Source: an uncultured Clostridia bacterium (GTDB lineage: Bacteria > Bacillota > Clostridia > TANB77 > CAG-508). From it: DNA of 53,659 nt. How positions within the stretch are numbered: position 1 is the stretch's first letter; each line of letters begins with the position of its first letter. The DNA is taken from contig CANQQQ010000006.1 in the NCBI GenBank assembly GCA_947626025.1, forward strand, positions 1 to 53,659. The letters are read 5' to 3'. Under the pieces are notes generated by a model. That model ran no database searches, was not told where the DNA came from, and saw nothing but the letters and a program-made list of their open reading frames with translations. Positions 17,754-27,065 of this stretch are shown in pieces. A program made the translations under genes and the position numbers.

Positions 17754-19952
17754 TTATTTTTTTAAGCGCAATGTATTTAGTATTACTGTAAGACTGCTAA
17801 TAATCATTGTAAAACCTGCTATCATTGGGTTTATAGATATTCCAATAGGCTTTAATAATCCCATTGCAATTGGTATCATTAAACTATTGTAGAAAAATGC
17901 CCAAAACAAATTTTGTTTAATATTTCTTATTGTTTTTTTACTAATCTGAATCAAGTCTAAAATTTTGTTTAAATCGTCCTTCATTAAAATAACATCAGAT
18001 GAATCCATTGCTATATCAGTCCCACTATTTACACTTACTCCAATATCAGCATTAGCTAGTGCTGGACTATCATTTATTCCATCGCCACACATCATTACCT
18101 TCTTATTGTCTTCTTTTATTTTTTTTATCATTTCAGCTTTTTGTGACGGTAATACATTTGAAATTATGTTTGATATTCCTATACCTTTTGCAATAATATT
18201 TGCAGTATCTTTATTGTCTCCTGTTAACATTATTATTTCCATTTTAGCACTTTTTAGCTTTTCTATAACATCCTTTGCGTTTTCTCTCACAATGTCATTT
18301 ACTCCAACAATTCCAATTATTATTTTATCCTTTACTACATAAATAATGCTATTACCTTGTTCTGCTAGTTTTTGTTCATCTTTTAAATAATTATTTTCTA
18401 TATTAAATAAATCTAGTATCTTTGAGTTTCCAAGTATTATTTCTTCTTCATGTATTTTCCCTTTAATTCCATATCCACTTATATTTTTAAAATCTTCCAC
18501 TTCAAATGGTATAATTTTATTTTCTTTTAAATAGTCTTCAAATGCTTTACTTATTGGATGATTAGATTTTGTTTCTACACTTCCTGCTAACTTTATAAGT
18601 TCGCTGTTTTCTAGATTACTATAATTAACTATCTCTGCTATCTTCAGATTTCCATAAGTCAATGTTCCTGTTTTATCAAATACTATAGTATTTATTTTTT
18701 CTGCATTTTCTAATATTTCACTTTTCTTAACTAATATTCCATTTTCTGCACATTTTCCTTCGCTTACTACTATCGCAAGTGGAGTTGCTAATCCAAGTGC
18801 ACATGGACATGCTACAACTAAGACTGTTACAAATGTATTTATTGCTTCATTAAATGTAAAACCTAGCAATAAATAAATTATAAAGGTTATTATAGCTAAG
18901 GCAATAACTATTGGTACAAAATATCCACTTATGGTATCTGCTATTCTAGAAATTGGTGCTTTTGTATTAGTTGCTTCAACTACTAGCCTTACAATCTCAG
19001 ATATCATAGATTCTTTACCTATCTTTTCTGCTTTATATTCTAAATATCCATCATAGTTAATACTTCCAGCAATCACTTTGTTTCCAACTGTTTTGCTTGT
19101 TGGTTTACTTTCTCCTGTTATAAATGTCTCATCTAAGTGTGCTTTTCCTGTAATTATTTCACCATCTACTGCAATTTTATCTCCCGCATGAGAAATAACT
19201 ATATCATCTTTTTTAATTTCATCTATTGTAACTTCTTTTTCTTCTCCATTAACTTTTATAATAGCACTATTTGGAGTGATTTGAACTAGTTTTTTAATTG
19301 CTTCTTTTGTCTTATCTTTACTAATTGAATCGACATATCTACCTAATTTTATAAAGAATATAACAATGGCTGATGATTCGAAATATAAATTTTCTACATA
19401 GTGGTGATTTCCTTTAAAGATCATTATCATCCCATATATACTATATATATAACTACTAAGAACTCCTATCATAACTAACGTATCCATGTTTGGAGCTTTG
19501 TGTATTAAATTTTTTATTCCATTCTTTATAATATCAAAACCATATATCAAAAAAGCTGTTGCCAAAATAAATAAAACTATTGTATATGGTATTGAATTTT
19601 TATGCATATCTAATTGTTCTATTACTGGTAATCCAATCATTGATCCCATAGCAATATATAGTAAAATAATTGCTAATACTCCAAATATTACAAATCTAAC
19701 TTTCTCTCCTTTATTTTTGTTTTCTTCCATTTGATTATTATAAATTCCTAAACTTTTAAATCCTGCTTCTTTCACGAATTTTTCTATCTTTTTTTGATCT
19801 AGTAAATCCTCATCAAATTCAATTAAAGCATTTGCCATCACTAAATTTACACTTGCACTTTTTATTCCTTCTTGTTTATTTAAATATTTCTCTAATCCAT
19901 TTGAACAAGCACTACAGCTCATACCATCTATTTTTAATATTATTTTCTTCAT
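17754..19952 (-). CDS. copA: P1B-type Cu(I)-exporting ATPase
   Basis: Pumps Cu(I) out of the cell using ATP. A single N-terminal HMA domain (GMSCSACSNGLEKYL) precedes eight predicted transmembrane helices. The actuator loop has ITGESKP and the metal site VACPCALGLATPLA. Phosphorylation is at DKTGTLTYG, SNHPISKA provides the nucleotide-site His-Pro, and MCGDGINDSPALANADIG is the hinge. Length 732 is normal for one HMA domain. AGGAGG lies eight bases upstream of the ATG. Silver or another monovalent metal is possible, but the CPC motif, the copZ neighbour and the operator all favour copper. Confidence 0.95.
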   Translation of the reverse strand: MKKIILKIDGMSCSACSNGLEKYLNKQEGIKSASVNLVMANALIEFDEDLLDQKKIEKFVKEAGFKSLGIYNNQMEENKNKGEKVRFVIFGVLAIILLYIAMGSMIGLPVIEQLDMHKNSIPYTIVLFILATAFLIYGFDIIKNGIKNLIHKAPNMDTLVMIGVLSSYIYSIYGMIMIFKGNHHYVENLYFESSAIVIFFIKLGRYVDSISKDKTKEAIKKLVQITPNSAIIKVNGEEKEVTIDEIKKDDIVISHAGDKIAVDGEIITGKAHLDETFITGESKPTSKTVGNKVIAGSINYDGYLEYKAEKIGKESMISEIVRLVVEATNTKAPISRIADTISGYFVPIVIALAIITFIIYLLLGFTFNEAINTFVTVLVVACPCALGLATPLAIVVSEGKCAENGILVKKSEILENAEKINTIVFDKTGTLTYGNLKIAEIVNYSNLENSELIKLAGSVETKSNHPISKAFEDYLKENKIIPFEVEDFKNISGYGIKGKIHEEEIILGNSKILDLFNIENNYLKDEQKLAEQGNSIIYVVKDKIIIGIVGVNDIVRENAKDVIEKLKSAKMEIIMLTGDNKDTANIIAKGIGISNIISNVLPSQKAEMIKKIKEDNKKVMMCGDGINDSPALANADIGVSVNSGTDIAMDSSDVILMKDDLNKILDLIQISKKTIRNIKQNLFWAFFYNSLMIPIAMGLLKPIGISINPMIAGFTMIISSLTVILNTLRLKK

Positions 19953-19985
19953 TCTGTAGCCTCCTAAAATAGTATTTCTTTAGTT

Positions 19986-20015
19986 ATTATATACCCCCAT
20001 AGGGTATCATGTCAA
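19986..20015 (-). promoter_or_regulatory. copA promoter with embedded CsoR-type operator
   Basis: On the minus strand TTGACA (20015-20010) and TATAAT (19991-19986) are 18 bases apart. The spacer contains the 17-bp inverted repeat ATACCC-N5-GGGTAT (19991-20007). This pattern matches known CsoR copper-responsive operators, where repressor binding would block RNA polymerase. No csoR gene lies in the window. Confidence 0.85.
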
Positions 20016-20126
20016 TGGTAACTCTTTTTGTTTTCAATTTTTTTTCTTTTTCTATTGAATAAAATATTCTTTTGATATATCATATTATATATTATAATAT
20101 ACATTTACTAAGGAGGAAATAATATC

Positions 20127-21002
20127 ATGCCAAGAACTGCAAAAGAAGAAAAAACGCACAATTCTATAAGTGATACAAAAAAAGGAGTAAAAACAAATTC
20201 AACTAAAGAAGATTCTGTAAAAATAATTACAAAAAAGGATAACACTCCTGAAAAAGCTGTCGCAAAAAAAACAACTTCTTCAAAAAATACTTCTACTTCT
20301 AAAAAAAGTACCAATAAGAAATCTACTACAAAAAAGAGTTCTACCGTAACAGCTAAAAAAAGTGTTAAAAAATCCACTTCAAAAACTTCTAAAAGTAAAA
20401 TGAATAGTTCAGTTCTAGAATATTATGATTTACCTTATAGATATGACCAAACAATGGTTAAAATTTTAGCTCAAACGCCTACAACATTATTTGTATATTG
20501 GGACATTGCCGATAAAGATAGATCAAATTTTATAGAAAAATATGGTAATGATTTTTTTAATAAAACAAAACCTGTTTTACTTATTCATAATAAAACAAGG
20601 CATTATTACTTTGAAGTTGAAATTAATGATTTTGCTAATAGTTGGTATCTTCGTATGCAGGAACCAGATTGCGAATATGATATAGAACTTGGACGAAGAA
20701 ATATTGAAAATCCTTCTCAATACATATATATTTCTTCTTCTAATAAATTAGTTTCTCCTAATGATCATATATTATTTGATGAAACTGATTTTACCAATAT
20801 AAAATTTAAAAACATTAAGACCGGCTCTATATCTTATAAAGATTTTGGCAGTATACGTTTAATGACTAATATAGGAAATTTATATAATAAAAAACATAAA
20901 GTTTATAGTTTTTATAATAATCTATACAAAGATGAAGTTCTAGATAACAATAAAATGTTTTCTAACCCATCTTCTGGTAATCCAACTTCTAATGTATTTT
21001 AA
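20127..21002 (+). CDS. DUF4912 protein with Lys/Ser/Thr-rich disordered N-terminus
   Basis: A 291-residue protein. The first 90 residues are low complexity, rich in Lys, Ser and Thr (KKSTNKKSTTKKSS-like runs), strongly basic and probably disordered. From about 95 to 195 it resembles DUF4912 (LPYRYDQTMVKILAQTPTTL, FVYWDI, then the WYLRMQEPDCEYDIELGRR block). The C-terminal 70 residues are Asn/Ser-rich without a clear domain. DUF4912 genes often sit beside glycoside hydrolase 57 genes, as here, which hints at polyglucan binding or regulation; this is inference. AAGGAGG precedes the ATG at 20127. It heads a plus-strand pair divergent from copA. Confidence 0.8.
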   Translation: MPRTAKEEKTHNSISDTKKGVKTNSTKEDSVKIITKKDNTPEKAVAKKTTSSKNTSTSKKSTNKKSTTKKSSTVTAKKSVKKSTSKTSKSKMNSSVLEYYDLPYRYDQTMVKILAQTPTTLFVYWDIADKDRSNFIEKYGNDFFNKTKPVLLIHNKTRHYYFEVEINDFANSWYLRMQEPDCEYDIELGRRNIENPSQYIYISSSNKLVSPNDHILFDETDFTNIKFKNIKTGSISYKDFGSIRLMTNIGNLYNKKHKVYSFYNNLYKDEVLDNNKMFSNPSSGNPTSNVF

Positions 21003-21018
21003 TAAATATATATTAACG

Positions 21019-21048
21019 GCACGTTGCTTATTACTTAGTGCAACGTGC
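21019..21048 (+). other. Intercistronic hairpin between DUF4912 and GH57 genes
   Basis: A 9-bp GC-rich stem (GCACGTTGC / GCAACGTGC) with a 12-base loop lies in the 71-base gap. It has no T-run, so it is more likely an RNA processing or stability element than a terminator. Confidence 0.6.
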
Positions 21049-21073
21049 TCTATTAAATAAAGGAGAATTATTT

Positions 21074-22672
21074 ATGACTACAAATGAAAAAGGCTACGTA
21101 TGTTTCATATTACACGCTCATTTACCTTTCGTACATCACCCAGAAAGTGAAGATTATTTAGAGGAACAATGGTTATTTGAAGCTATTTCAGAAACATATA
21201 TACCTTTACTTAAAAATTTTAAAAAATTAGAAGATGAGAAGGTTAATTTTAGATTAACAATGTCTATTACTCCTCCTCTTCTTTCTATGCTTGATAATAA
21301 ATTATTACAAAAACGTTATATAAAATATCTTAATCAGCATATTGAACTTTCAAAAAAAGAAATAATACGTAATAAAGGAAATGATAATATTTGTAAATTA
21401 GCTAAATATTATTTAGATAGATATTCAAATGATTTGCATATATTTAAAGATATATATAATTGTAATATAATACAAGGCTTTAAGCATTTTCAAGATATTG
21501 GGTTGCTTGAAATAATTACTTGTGGGGCAACACATGGCTACTTTCCAATATTATACTTAAATGAGAAAACAATACGTGCACAAATTGCAGTTGGTGTTCA
21601 AACATATGAAAAGTATTTTGGAAAAAAACCTAGAGGGATTTGGCTTCCTGAATGCGGATATATTCCTGAAGTTGACAAATATCTTAATGAATTTCAAATT
21701 CAATATATAATAACAGAAACTCATGGTATCTTATATGCTAACCCCACTCCAGTTTATGGTACTTTTGCTCCAATCGTTTCTCCAAATGGTATAATTGCAT
21801 TTGGTAGAGATATTGAATCATCTAGGCAAGTTTGGAGTTCTATAAATGGATACCCTGGAGATCCTAATTATCGTGAATTTTATAGAGATATTGGCTATGA
21901 TGCACCTTATGATTATATAAAACCATATATTGCTCACAATGGTGCCAGAGTTAATACTCAAATCAAATATTACAGGATAACAGGAAAAACTGAAAATAAA
22001 GACTATTATAACCCTCAGTGGGCTATGGATTCTGTAGAAAAACAAGCTGGTCATTTCTTTGATTGTAGACAAGCTCAAATTAATTACCTATATTCTCAAA
22101 TGGATGGACATAAACCAATTATAGTATGTCCTTATGATGCTGAACTTTTTGGTCATTGGTGGTATGAAGGTCCAGATTGGTTATATATCTTATTTAAAAA
22201 AATTTATTATGACGATTGTGATTACCGTTTAATTACGCCTAGTGAATATATTGATTTATATCCAGATATTCAGGAATGTACTCCTTGTAGATCAAGTTGG
22301 GGTGCTAATGGTTATAGTGAAGTTTGGTTAAATCCTTTAAATGACTATGCACATCGACATTATCATACAGCTGGAGACAGAATGGTTGAATTAGCTAATT
22401 TATTTCCTAATGAACCTAAAACAAGTATAAAACGTAAAGCATTAAACCAGTGTGCTAGAGAATTATTACTTGCACAGAGTAGTGATTGGAACTTTATTAT
22501 TACAAATCAGACTATGGTGGATTATGCACATAAAAGAATTAAAGAACATATTGGCAGATTTACTAAACTTTATTATCAAATAAAAAATAATGATATAGAT
22601 AAAAATTATTTAGATGACATTATGAAAAAAGATAAAATTTTCCCTGATATTGATTATATGATTTATTCATGA
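21074..22672 (+). CDS. GH57 1,4-alpha-glucan branching enzyme
   Basis: Branching enzyme of the GH57/DUF1957 type that makes alpha-1,6 branches in glycogen-like polymer. It has the N-terminal catalytic-barrel motif CFILHAHLPFVHHPE, the likely nucleophile Glu in GIWLPECGY (near residue 200), and the acid/base Asp in YDAELFGHWWYEGP (near 355). NGYSEVWLN and the C-terminal helical domain follow. The ATG at 21074 comes after AAAGGAG and gives 532 residues, the family norm; the longer frame from 21038 starts inside the hairpin. It forms an operon with the DUF4912 gene. No other glycogen genes are in the window. Specificity is assigned by family only. Confidence 0.88.
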   Translation: MTTNEKGYVCFILHAHLPFVHHPESEDYLEEQWLFEAISETYIPLLKNFKKLEDEKVNFRLTMSITPPLLSMLDNKLLQKRYIKYLNQHIELSKKEIIRNKGNDNICKLAKYYLDRYSNDLHIFKDIYNCNIIQGFKHFQDIGLLEIITCGATHGYFPILYLNEKTIRAQIAVGVQTYEKYFGKKPRGIWLPECGYIPEVDKYLNEFQIQYIITETHGILYANPTPVYGTFAPIVSPNGIIAFGRDIESSRQVWSSINGYPGDPNYREFYRDIGYDAPYDYIKPYIAHNGARVNTQIKYYRITGKTENKDYYNPQWAMDSVEKQAGHFFDCRQAQINYLYSQMDGHKPIIVCPYDAELFGHWWYEGPDWLYILFKKIYYDDCDYRLITPSEYIDLYPDIQECTPCRSSWGANGYSEVWLNPLNDYAHRHYHTAGDRMVELANLFPNEPKTSIKRKALNQCARELLLAQSSDWNFIITNQTMVDYAHKRIKEHIGRFTKLYYQIKNNDIDKNYLDDIMKKDKIFPDIDYMIYS

Positions 22673-22710
22673 AATTAAGCACCAAACATTTAATGTTTGG
22701 CGCTTAATTT
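22672..22710. terminator. Bidirectional terminator after the GH57 gene
   Basis: A stem of 17 positions with one mismatch (AAATTAAGC-CCAAACA pairs with TGTTTGG-GCTTAATTT), 5-base loop and T-rich tail. It also encodes the last codons of the convergent RNHCP gene. Confidence 0.85.
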
Positions 22711-22998
22711 TATTAATAAAGACATATTATCATCTTCTGCTGATTTGTTTTTTCTAATTGCCCCACATTTTTTGCATCTAAATATTATAACATATCCCTT
22801 TTTGTTATTAATTTCTAATCCTATTGGTTCTAGAAGTCCATGACATTCTTCCTGTCTATCTCCGGGATTTATATCTACATGTTTTGAGTACAAACATTCT
22901 GGGCAATGATTTCTACATGTATACCCTAATTTTGTTACTTTCTTCCCACAATTCTCACATATAAATTCCTCATCTATCTTGGTAAATCTGCTATACAT
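22690..22998 (-). CDS. RNHCP domain protein
   Basis: A 102-residue zinc-ribbon-like protein named for its motif. It has a first Cys pair in FICENCGKKV, then YTCRNHCPECLYSKHVDINP with the diagnostic RNHCP, and a C-terminal IIFRCKKCGAIRKNKSAED Cys pair. Six or more cysteines suggest one or two zinc sites. The ATG at 22998 follows TAGGAGGT with normal spacing; a GTG at 23007 lies closer to that site. The start overlaps the end of the nucleoside kinase gene by eight bases, indicating coupling. Biochemical function is unknown; the C-terminus is encoded inside the shared terminator. Confidence 0.85.
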   Translation of the reverse strand: MYSRFTKIDEEFICENCGKKVTKLGYTCRNHCPECLYSKHVDINPGDRQEECHGLLEPIGLEINNKKGYVIIFRCKKCGAIRKNKSAEDDNMSLLIKLSAKH

Positions 22999-24637
22999 TA
23001 AACGCACTACCTCCTATAAATTCACGAATTAATGATGTTTTCGGTATATAATCAATTGGTATCGAATCGAAATATTTTAATAAATTACATAATCTAGTAG
23101 CTTCTGCGCATTCTGGATTAGAACTATCTATATCTTGTAACAATGGAATCGCATAATCTTTTAATACAGACAATTCATATATTAATGAAGAATTAAACAT
23201 ACTGTCAGCTTCTTCTTGATATGGAAATATATATTTTTTCTCTCCTCTATTAACAGAATACCAAATTTTTATAGTTTGCAATGCAGAATAGTTCCTAAAT
23301 TGATTATCTCTGACAATTCTTCTTATTAGTCTAGTATCTGTAGTAGATATATTATTATAGTAATCTAAATTTAATACTGTTAAATCACTAATGTATATTT
23401 TATATTTCTGCTCACGTGGGATTGATATTGTTAATCTATCATTTAAGCAATGTATACCTTCCATTACCAATATATCATCTGGTCCTAGCTTTAATAAATT
23501 TCCATCATAATACTTATGTCCTTTACTAAAGTCAAAAGTTGGAATTTCAACTTCTTCTCCTGCTAATAATCGCTGAATATGATTATTCAATAATTCCGTA
23601 TCTAATGCTTCTAGACATTCAAAGTCATAGTTTCCAAATTCATCTTTTGGATTGTTTTCTCTTTCTACAAAATAATTATCTACAGATATTGTTACCGGTC
23701 TTTTTCCATTTAACATCAATTGTATTCCTAATCTATTTGCAAAAGTTGTTTTACCTGATGAAGATGGACCTGCTATTAAAACAATTCTTACAGATTTATT
23801 GTTTACTATTTTATCTGCTATATCAGATATTTTCTTTTCATGTAGTGCTTCTGAAAGCATTATAGTCTGCTTTCCTTTATCAGTTTCTACTATATTATTT
23901 AATTTATGAACCGTATCTATCTCTAAAATCTTATATATTTCCTCGTATTCATTTAAAGTTGCTAGTAATTTTTTTGTTTCTTTAAAGTCCGATAGTTCAT
24001 TTGGTTTTTCTCTACTTGGGTATTTTAGTAAAAGACCATTTTTATATTTCACTAAATCAAATATTTTGATTACTCCCGTTGAAATCGGCATTACTCCAAA
24101 AAAATAATTATAATAGTCTTCGCAATAATATAAAGACACATTATCATTTGCTTCTTTTTTGTCTAGCTGTAGCAATATTCCTCTCATAGTTTTTTCTTTT
24201 TCATATAGTTTTTCTGCTTCTTTTTTAGTCATTGTAACTTTCTTTATTTCCAGATTTTCCTTTACAATCTTGATCATTCTATTTTTAACATTATTTATCA
24301 TTTCTTCAGTTATTTCCATATTGGATATAACACAATACATAGAATTATATAATTGATAATTAACAGCCAATTTTGCATTAGGGTAAATCTCTTTTAGTGC
24401 CTTAGCCATTATATAAAGTGCTCCCCTTACATATACTCTCTTTCCTTCTTTATTCGTATAATCTAACAATTCAATATTGCAATCTTCTTTAATTTCATAA
24501 TTTAAACTCTTAACTTTATTATTACATATACAAGTAATTATTTGATTTTCAGAGCTTTCTATTTCATCTTTTAATATATCTCTCACTCTGCTATTAGGCT
24601 CTACTTCAAAGATTTTATCTTTATACGTTACTCTCAT
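22991..24637 (-). CDS. Nucleoside (uridine) kinase with TGS/ThrRS-like N-terminus
   Basis: A 548-residue two-part protein. About residues 1-60 resemble a TGS domain (FEVEPNSRVRDILKDEIE), and 70-210 resemble the second domain of threonyl-tRNA synthetase. A uridine-kinase-like P-loop domain starts near 285 (VLIAGPSSSGKTTFANRLGI), with ISVDNYFVERENNPKDEFG, IPTFDFSKGHKYYDG and VMEGIHCLNDRL. This architecture is common in Clostridia and Thermotogae as 'nucleoside kinase'; the substrate is not certain. It carries its own promoter and is coupled to the RNHCP gene downstream. Confidence 0.85.
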   Translation of the reverse strand: MRVTYKDKIFEVEPNSRVRDILKDEIESSENQIITCICNNKVKSLNYEIKEDCNIELLDYTNKEGKRVYVRGALYIMAKALKEIYPNAKLAVNYQLYNSMYCVISNMEITEEMINNVKNRMIKIVKENLEIKKVTMTKKEAEKLYEKEKTMRGILLQLDKKEANDNVSLYYCEDYYNYFFGVMPISTGVIKIFDLVKYKNGLLLKYPSREKPNELSDFKETKKLLATLNEYEEIYKILEIDTVHKLNNIVETDKGKQTIMLSEALHEKKISDIADKIVNNKSVRIVLIAGPSSSGKTTFANRLGIQLMLNGKRPVTISVDNYFVERENNPKDEFGNYDFECLEALDTELLNNHIQRLLAGEEVEIPTFDFSKGHKYYDGNLLKLGPDDILVMEGIHCLNDRLTISIPREQKYKIYISDLTVLNLDYYNNISTTDTRLIRRIVRDNQFRNYSALQTIKIWYSVNRGEKKYIFPYQEEADSMFNSSLIYELSVLKDYAIPLLQDIDSSNPECAEATRLCNLLKYFDSIPIDYIPKTSLIREFIGGSAFNV

Positions 24638-24672
24638 TTCAACTATCTTTCCTCTCTATTTTTTCAATACAT

Positions 24673-24701
24673 ACAATACATTAAAAATTTTAAAAAGTCA
24701 A
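24673..24701 (-). promoter_or_regulatory. Sigma-A promoter for the nucleoside kinase gene
   Basis: Minus-strand TTGACT (24701-24696), 17-base spacer, TATTGT (24678-24673), 36 bases before the ATG at 24637. Confidence 0.65.
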
Positions 24702-24814
24702 TATTTATATGATTTATATGCCAATTTTCTGTCCATAATATTTAAAATCCTTTTTATAAATAAGAATTAATGTAGCACTTAAACTTAAATAGAATAAAAT
24801 ATATGTATATATGA

Positions 24815-24843
24815 TTGTTTTTTGTAAATAATATATTTATTAT
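24815..24843 (+). promoter_or_regulatory. Possible promoter for the ytxC homologue
   Basis: TTGTTT and TATTAT with a 17-base spacer, 25 bases before the start codon. The region is AT-rich and the leader would be very short, so this is tentative. Confidence 0.35.
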
Positions 24844-24868
24844 ATCTGGGAAGGAGTTTAATTCTTAA

Positions 24869-25729
24869 ATGAAATCACTTTGCATTAAAATTAATAACAA
24901 TTCTATAATAAAATATTTATTAAATCGATTTTCATTATTAGAATTAGATAATTTATACATTTCTTCCAATTCCTTTAAAATATATGATAATGTAATAGTT
25001 CACTACTCTGGTAGTAATATAAACTTATTTTATGATTATGTATGTATTATATTAACTGATATGATATTAAAATTCTATGAACCAGTTGTCCTAAAAAAAG
25101 AATTAAATAATGATTTCTTCTATTTCTCATGTGCAGAGAAAGATAGAATTATAGAATTGTGTGATTCAGAAAACTATATGGAATCTGAATTTTTTAGAAA
25201 TAAGTATCTATCTATTTATAATTCTTTATTTAAATACTTAAAAGAACATCATTCAATAGTACTAAATGGATTTTTTAACTTTAGACTTAAGGAGTATAAA
25301 CAACTATTAGATTATATATTGAACACTTGCATAAATAGATATTTAATTGAACGTGAATATTTTGAATTTATAAATATTTTAAGACTATATATAAACTCGA
25401 ACATTTCAAAGGTCTCTAATATAAACCTTGTATACTTTAATGATAAAATTGTCCTATTAGACGACCAAAAAAAAATAATAGATAGTAAATCCACACAATC
25501 ATTTAATGCAAAATTTTTATCAGATATAACTTTTTCAGATAATGACTATGTATTAAATTATTTGTTAAATGCATTACCTGCCCACTTAACTATTCATTTT
25601 CCTATTACTGGAGCTGAAGATGATTTTATCAATACTTTAAAACTCATATTTGAAGATAGAGTTACTATTTGTAATAGTTGCGATATTTGTTCAATTTATA
25701 AGAATATAAATACTGATATTAAAACTTAA
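24869..25729 (+). CDS. ytxC: YtxC-like sporulation-associated protein
   Basis: A 286-residue cytosolic protein resembling YtxC, a putative sporulation protein restricted to endospore formers. The clearest family signature is HHSIVLNGFFNFRLKEYKQLLDYI-like sequence near residue 130-155 (core NGFFNFRLKEY). The C-terminal part has a Cys-rich end (ICNSCDICSIY). No transmembrane segment is evident. AAGGAG precedes the ATG by 12 bases. It is monocistronic with a terminator at 25778. Molecular function is unknown even in Bacillus. Confidence 0.75.
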   Translation: MKSLCIKINNNSIIKYLLNRFSLLELDNLYISSNSFKIYDNVIVHYSGSNINLFYDYVCIILTDMILKFYEPVVLKKELNNDFFYFSCAEKDRIIELCDSENYMESEFFRNKYLSIYNSLFKYLKEHHSIVLNGFFNFRLKEYKQLLDYILNTCINRYLIEREYFEFINILRLYINSNISKVSNINLVYFNDKIVLLDDQKKIIDSKSTQSFNAKFLSDITFSDNDYVLNYLLNALPAHLTIHFPITGAEDDFINTLKLIFEDRVTICNSCDICSIYKNINTDIKT

Positions 25730-25777
25730 AGGACTATTTTTTCCTTTTTATATTGTAATAAAAAATATGTTACCAAG

Positions 25778-25804
25778 GTTCTCCTAGTAGGAGAACTTTT
25801 TGTA
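25778..25804 (+). terminator. Terminator of the ytxC homologue
   Basis: Stem GTTCTCC / GGAGAAC (7 bp, extendable) with a 5-base loop, followed by TTTTTG, about 50 bases past the stop. Confidence 0.85.
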
Positions 25805-26043
25805 CAATATAATTATAGTAATTATAAGAATTACTTCACGATTTCAATCGCTTAGCAATTTCAAAATTGTTTTTTATTTTAAGCCATTTTACTAAAATTT
25901 AACAAATTTTACATAAACTCTTCCATTTTACTATATTTTAGTGTATAATATAGTTGCACAAATAATGAAATTATTCATTTTGAAACTTTAGTGTAAAAAT
26001 AGCCCACATTTTTTCTTTTACATTATATTTGTGTCAGAAAGGA
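25805..26043. other. Leader/intergenic region before the SPFH gene
   Basis: An AT-rich stretch without a gene. It holds one good -10 (TATAAT, 25944-25949) but no convincing -35 at the right distance, and some short imperfect inverted repeats (for example around TGAAATTATTCA near 25967). Nothing else stands out. Confidence 0.5.
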
Positions 26044-26055
26044 ATGATAATTATT

Positions 26056-26985
26056 ATGATACCTTTTATAATATTTTTAATTATATTTTTTGGAATTTTA
26101 ATATTCCTTGCATATAACTCTATTAAAGTAGTTAATCAATCTGAAGTATATGTTATAGAGCGATTAGGTAAATTTCATAAAATAGCAGATGCTGGACTTA
26201 CATTTATTATCCCATTTGTAGATCGTATTAGATTTATAGTTAGCTTAAAGCAACAAACATTAGACGTGCAACCTCAAGAAGTTATCACAAAGGATAACGT
26301 TACAATAAAAATTAATACTGTTGTATTTTATAAAGTTGTAGAACCAGCAAGAGCAGTTTATGAAATTCAATCACTAAAAAAGAGTATTGAATATTTAGCA
26401 ATTACGACAACTCGTGATATTGTTGGTAAACTTGATTTAGATGCAACATTTAGTTCTAGAGATTTAATAAATGAGCAATTAAGAATGGTATTAAATGAAG
26501 CTACTTCTCAATGGGGATGTAAAGTCGAAAGAGTTGAAATTCAAGATATTACTCCTCCTGAAGGTATTCGTACAGCAATGGAAAAACAAATGAATGCTGA
26601 AAGAACAAAAAGAGCTGAGATCTTAAAGGCTGAAGGTGAACGTCAATCAAAGATACTTCAAGCTGAAGGTTTAAAAGCTGCAACAATTTTAAATGCTGAA
26701 GCTGAAAAGGAAGCTAAAATTAGAAAAGCTGCCGGAGACGCCGAAGCAATAAAAAAAGTTGCTGAAGCAAAAGCCTTAGAAGTTGAAATGGTATATACAG
26801 CAATGAAAAAAGCTAATCCAGATGAAAAACTTGTTCAATTAAAATCTTTAGAAGCATTAAAAGAAATTGCTGACGGAGATGCAAATAAAATATTTATTCC
26901 ATTTGAAGCAGCCACTTCTAATTTAGTTGATTTGGGGCTAAAAGGAGAATTACTACATCCAAAAGATAATAAGAAAAAAGAATAA
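26056..26985 (+). CDS. SPFH/band-7 (stomatin-like) membrane protein
   Basis: A QmcA/stomatin-like protein of about 309 residues. It has one N-terminal transmembrane helix (MIPFIIFLIIFFGILIFLAY), then the SPFH domain (VVNQSEVYVIERLGKFHKI, AGLTFIIPFVDRIRF, GKLDLDATFSSRDLIN). An Ala/Glu/Lys-rich coiled coil follows (AEILKAEGERQSKILQAEG) with a soluble tail. Such proteins form oligomeric membrane scaffolds and often accompany NfeD or membrane proteases such as FtsH; no nfeD gene is adjacent here. The SD AGAAAGGA lies 12 bases before the ATG at 26056; another in-frame ATG at 26044 directly abuts the SD. It is monocistronic with a strong terminator. Confidence 0.88.
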   Translation: MIPFIIFLIIFFGILIFLAYNSIKVVNQSEVYVIERLGKFHKIADAGLTFIIPFVDRIRFIVSLKQQTLDVQPQEVITKDNVTIKINTVVFYKVVEPARAVYEIQSLKKSIEYLAITTTRDIVGKLDLDATFSSRDLINEQLRMVLNEATSQWGCKVERVEIQDITPPEGIRTAMEKQMNAERTKRAEILKAEGERQSKILQAEGLKAATILNAEAEKEAKIRKAAGDAEAIKKVAEAKALEVEMVYTAMKKANPDEKLVQLKSLEALKEIADGDANKIFIPFEAATSNLVDLGLKGELLHPKDNKKKE

Positions 26986-27022
26986 ATATAAATTTTATAT
27001 AGACTTTCTATTTTAGAAAAGC

Positions 27023-27062
27023 GAAATTCCTAGCAATTATTATATTGCTAGGAATTTCCTTT
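27023..27062. terminator. Strong bidirectional terminator
   Basis: A 15-bp perfect stem (GAAATTCCTAGCAAT / ATTGCTAGGAATTTC) with a 6-base loop, ending CTTTTAG on the plus strand. It also lies just past the stop of the minus-strand orphan gene at 27066. Confidence 0.9.
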
Positions 27063-27065
27063 TAG

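Noticed and set aside
20108-20377. Minus-strand frame opposite the DUF4912 N-terminus
   Set aside because: Complement of Lys/Ser/Thr low complexity gives a long Phe/Val/Leu frame without gene signals.
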